From: an uncultured Clostridium sp.
Lineage (GTDB): Bacteria > Bacillota > Clostridia > Oscillospirales > Acutalibacteraceae
Assembly (NCBI GenBank): GCA_934717555.1
Contig: CAKUYY010000075.1
Location: 1 to 6,187 of the forward strand
Direction: 5' to 3'
Length of the DNA: 6,187 nucleotides
Under the pieces are notes generated by a model that saw only the letters and a program-made list of their open reading frames with translations, did not search any database and was not told the origin of the DNA. Below are positions 5,142-6,187 of the stretch, piece by piece. A program made the position numbers and the translations under genes. The first letter of the stretch is position 1. Each line of letters begins with the position of its first letter.

Positions 5142-5226
5142 ATGTTTACGATAAGGTATCTAAAGTTCCTCCCCGGTACTGCTAAACTGCTTCAAATATT
5201 CGCGCCATCTTTGATTCAGCCCATTT

Positions 5227-6187
5227 TCAAAAATCTAATTGTTCCACCAGGATAACCCCTTGTTCCCGGATCGATAATTTTACACAAGACCTTTGTCCAA
5301 ACACTTTCTCCATTTGACTACAGAATTCCTGTGCGATATTCTGGGGAACAAACGCCTGAATCGTTCCTGCAAATCCTCCTCCATGTACGCGCCAAGCTCC
5401 CCCAGCCTCCGACAAAATTTTTTCTGAAAGAGCCAGCGCCAAGGGGATTCCCTGCTGCTGAGGGAATGTACAGGCGTACAGATTCTGTAAGCACTGAGCG
5501 GACGATCTGCCTGATTGTAAAATTAATTGATAAAAACGGGAATAATCTCCTGTTTTCAGAGCCAGCTTCTCTTCCTTTGCCCTCCTATTTTCATCAAAAA
5601 AATGGATCGCACGTAAAATTGCGCGGTCTCCAACTGTTTCCCGAAACTCTGGAATTTTTTGATAGAAGACAGATTCCTCACAATCTCTTAATACCTGTTT
5701 TCCCATCTGGTTAGCTACCTGTTTCATTTCTTGCTGAATTTCCTGGTAGTTTTCTGTCAAATCCGCATGGCTTCCGCCGGTATAAATGATAAACAGTACG
5801 TATCCTTCTTTTTCAGGAGAAAATGAAATCTTCTCTAAAATAGGGGCATCCGGCTTTTTAAAATCTATCCCTACCACGCCGCCTGCCGCACAGGCCATCT
5901 GGTCCATCAAACCACAGGGTTTCCCAAAAAAGCGATCTTCCGCATACTGAGAAATAAAAGCGGTTGTACAGGTATCTATCTTTCCTTCCTGATATAGGTG
6001 GTTGAGAATTGTTACCATCAAAACTTCAAAGGCGGCTGAGCTGGACAAACCTGATCCCTGTGGAATTTCAGAGGAAATGTACGCGTCAAATCCCCCGATT
6101 GTATACCCTTGTTCTTTCATGCGGTAACAGATTCCCCTTAACAGAGCCGTTGTGGTTCCCTGCTCTTCCTTTCGTATTTCCAGATCA
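5227..6187 (-). CDS. galK: Galactokinase GalK (N-terminus beyond window)
   Basis: GalK phosphorylates alpha-D-galactose at C1 with ATP, the first committed step of the Leloir pathway, in the cytoplasm. The frame stays open to the right edge, so 319 residues are seen; the ATG at 6118-6120 is internal, because 22 codons of family-like text (DLEIRKEEQGTTTALLRGIC...) precede it. GHMP-kinase motifs in order: ATP-binding PQGSGLSSSAAFEVL at visible residues 42-56, FGKPCGLMDQMACAAGG (87-103) with the catalytic base Asp95, YTGGSHADLT (135-144), and motif 3 GGGFAGTIQAFV (269-280). GalK is usually 390-430 residues, so about 70-110 N-terminal residues, including the GRTEYN-type galactose motif, lie outside. 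The C-terminus VILVEQLDF is normal. A terminator follows, so galK is the last gene of its transcript. Confidence 0.95.
   Translation of the reverse strand, partial: DLEIRKEEQGTTTALLRGICYRMKEQGYTIGGFDAYISSEIPQGSGLSSSAAFEVLMVTILNHLYQEGKIDTCTTAFISQYAEDRFFGKPCGLMDQMACAAGGVVGIDFKKPDAPILEKISFSPEKEGYVLFIIYTGGSHADLTENYQEIQQEMKQVANQMGKQVLRDCEESVFYQKIPEFRETVGDRAILRAIHFFDENRRAKEEKLALKTGDYSRFYQLILQSGRSSAQCLQNLYACTFPQQQGIPLALALSEKILSEAGGAWRVHGGGFAGTIQAFVPQNIAQEFCSQMEKVFGQRSCVKLSIREQGVILVEQLDF

Overview
The window looks like chromosomal DNA from a low-GC Firmicute, most likely a gut-type member of the Clostridia. The reasons are strong AGGAGG-type ribosome binding sites, near-consensus sigma-A promoters in AT-rich spacers, U-tailed intrinsic terminators, a CCA-encoding tRNA-Leu, and protein matches (recalled family features, not searches) to clostridial-type HisH, HisF, MntP, GalK and a NahK-like sugar kinase. 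The species cannot be told from this sequence.

Left block (1-1133, minus strand): hisH and hisF, the two subunits of imidazole glycerol phosphate synthase, lie 5 bp apart and are read leftward from a promoter just upstream of hisH; hisF runs off the left edge. Diverging from them (1262-1962, plus strand) is mntP, a manganese efflux pump with its own TTGACA promoter.

Middle block (2064-3600): a near-perfect promoter drives a single tRNA-Leu (anticodon CAG), followed by a strong terminator. Downstream is an unusual run of about 400 bp with no genes. It holds three diverged copies of a two-hairpin, U-tailed repeat and a second copy of the tRNA terminator hairpin in inverted orientation. Next comes about 600 bp of eroded, apparently gene-free DNA, then a TetR-type regulator cut down to its DNA-binding domain (60 codons) with an intact ribosome binding site and a candidate operator, then a 79-nt palindromic element.

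Right block (3615-6187, minus strand): galK (galactokinase, N-terminus beyond the right edge) ends in an intrinsic terminator. Then nahK (APH-fold kinase resembling N-acetylhexosamine 1-kinase) is transcribed from its own consensus promoter. The pair suggests sugar 1-phosphorylation of galactose and of GlcNAc/GalNAc, as in lacto-N-biose or galacto-N-biose (milk-glycan or mucin) use, though the phosphorylase and uridylyltransferase of that pathway are not in the window.

No defence system, complete mobile element or CRISPR array is visible. The most unusual content is the structured repeat array after the tRNA, and the truncated regulator next to a palindromic element.
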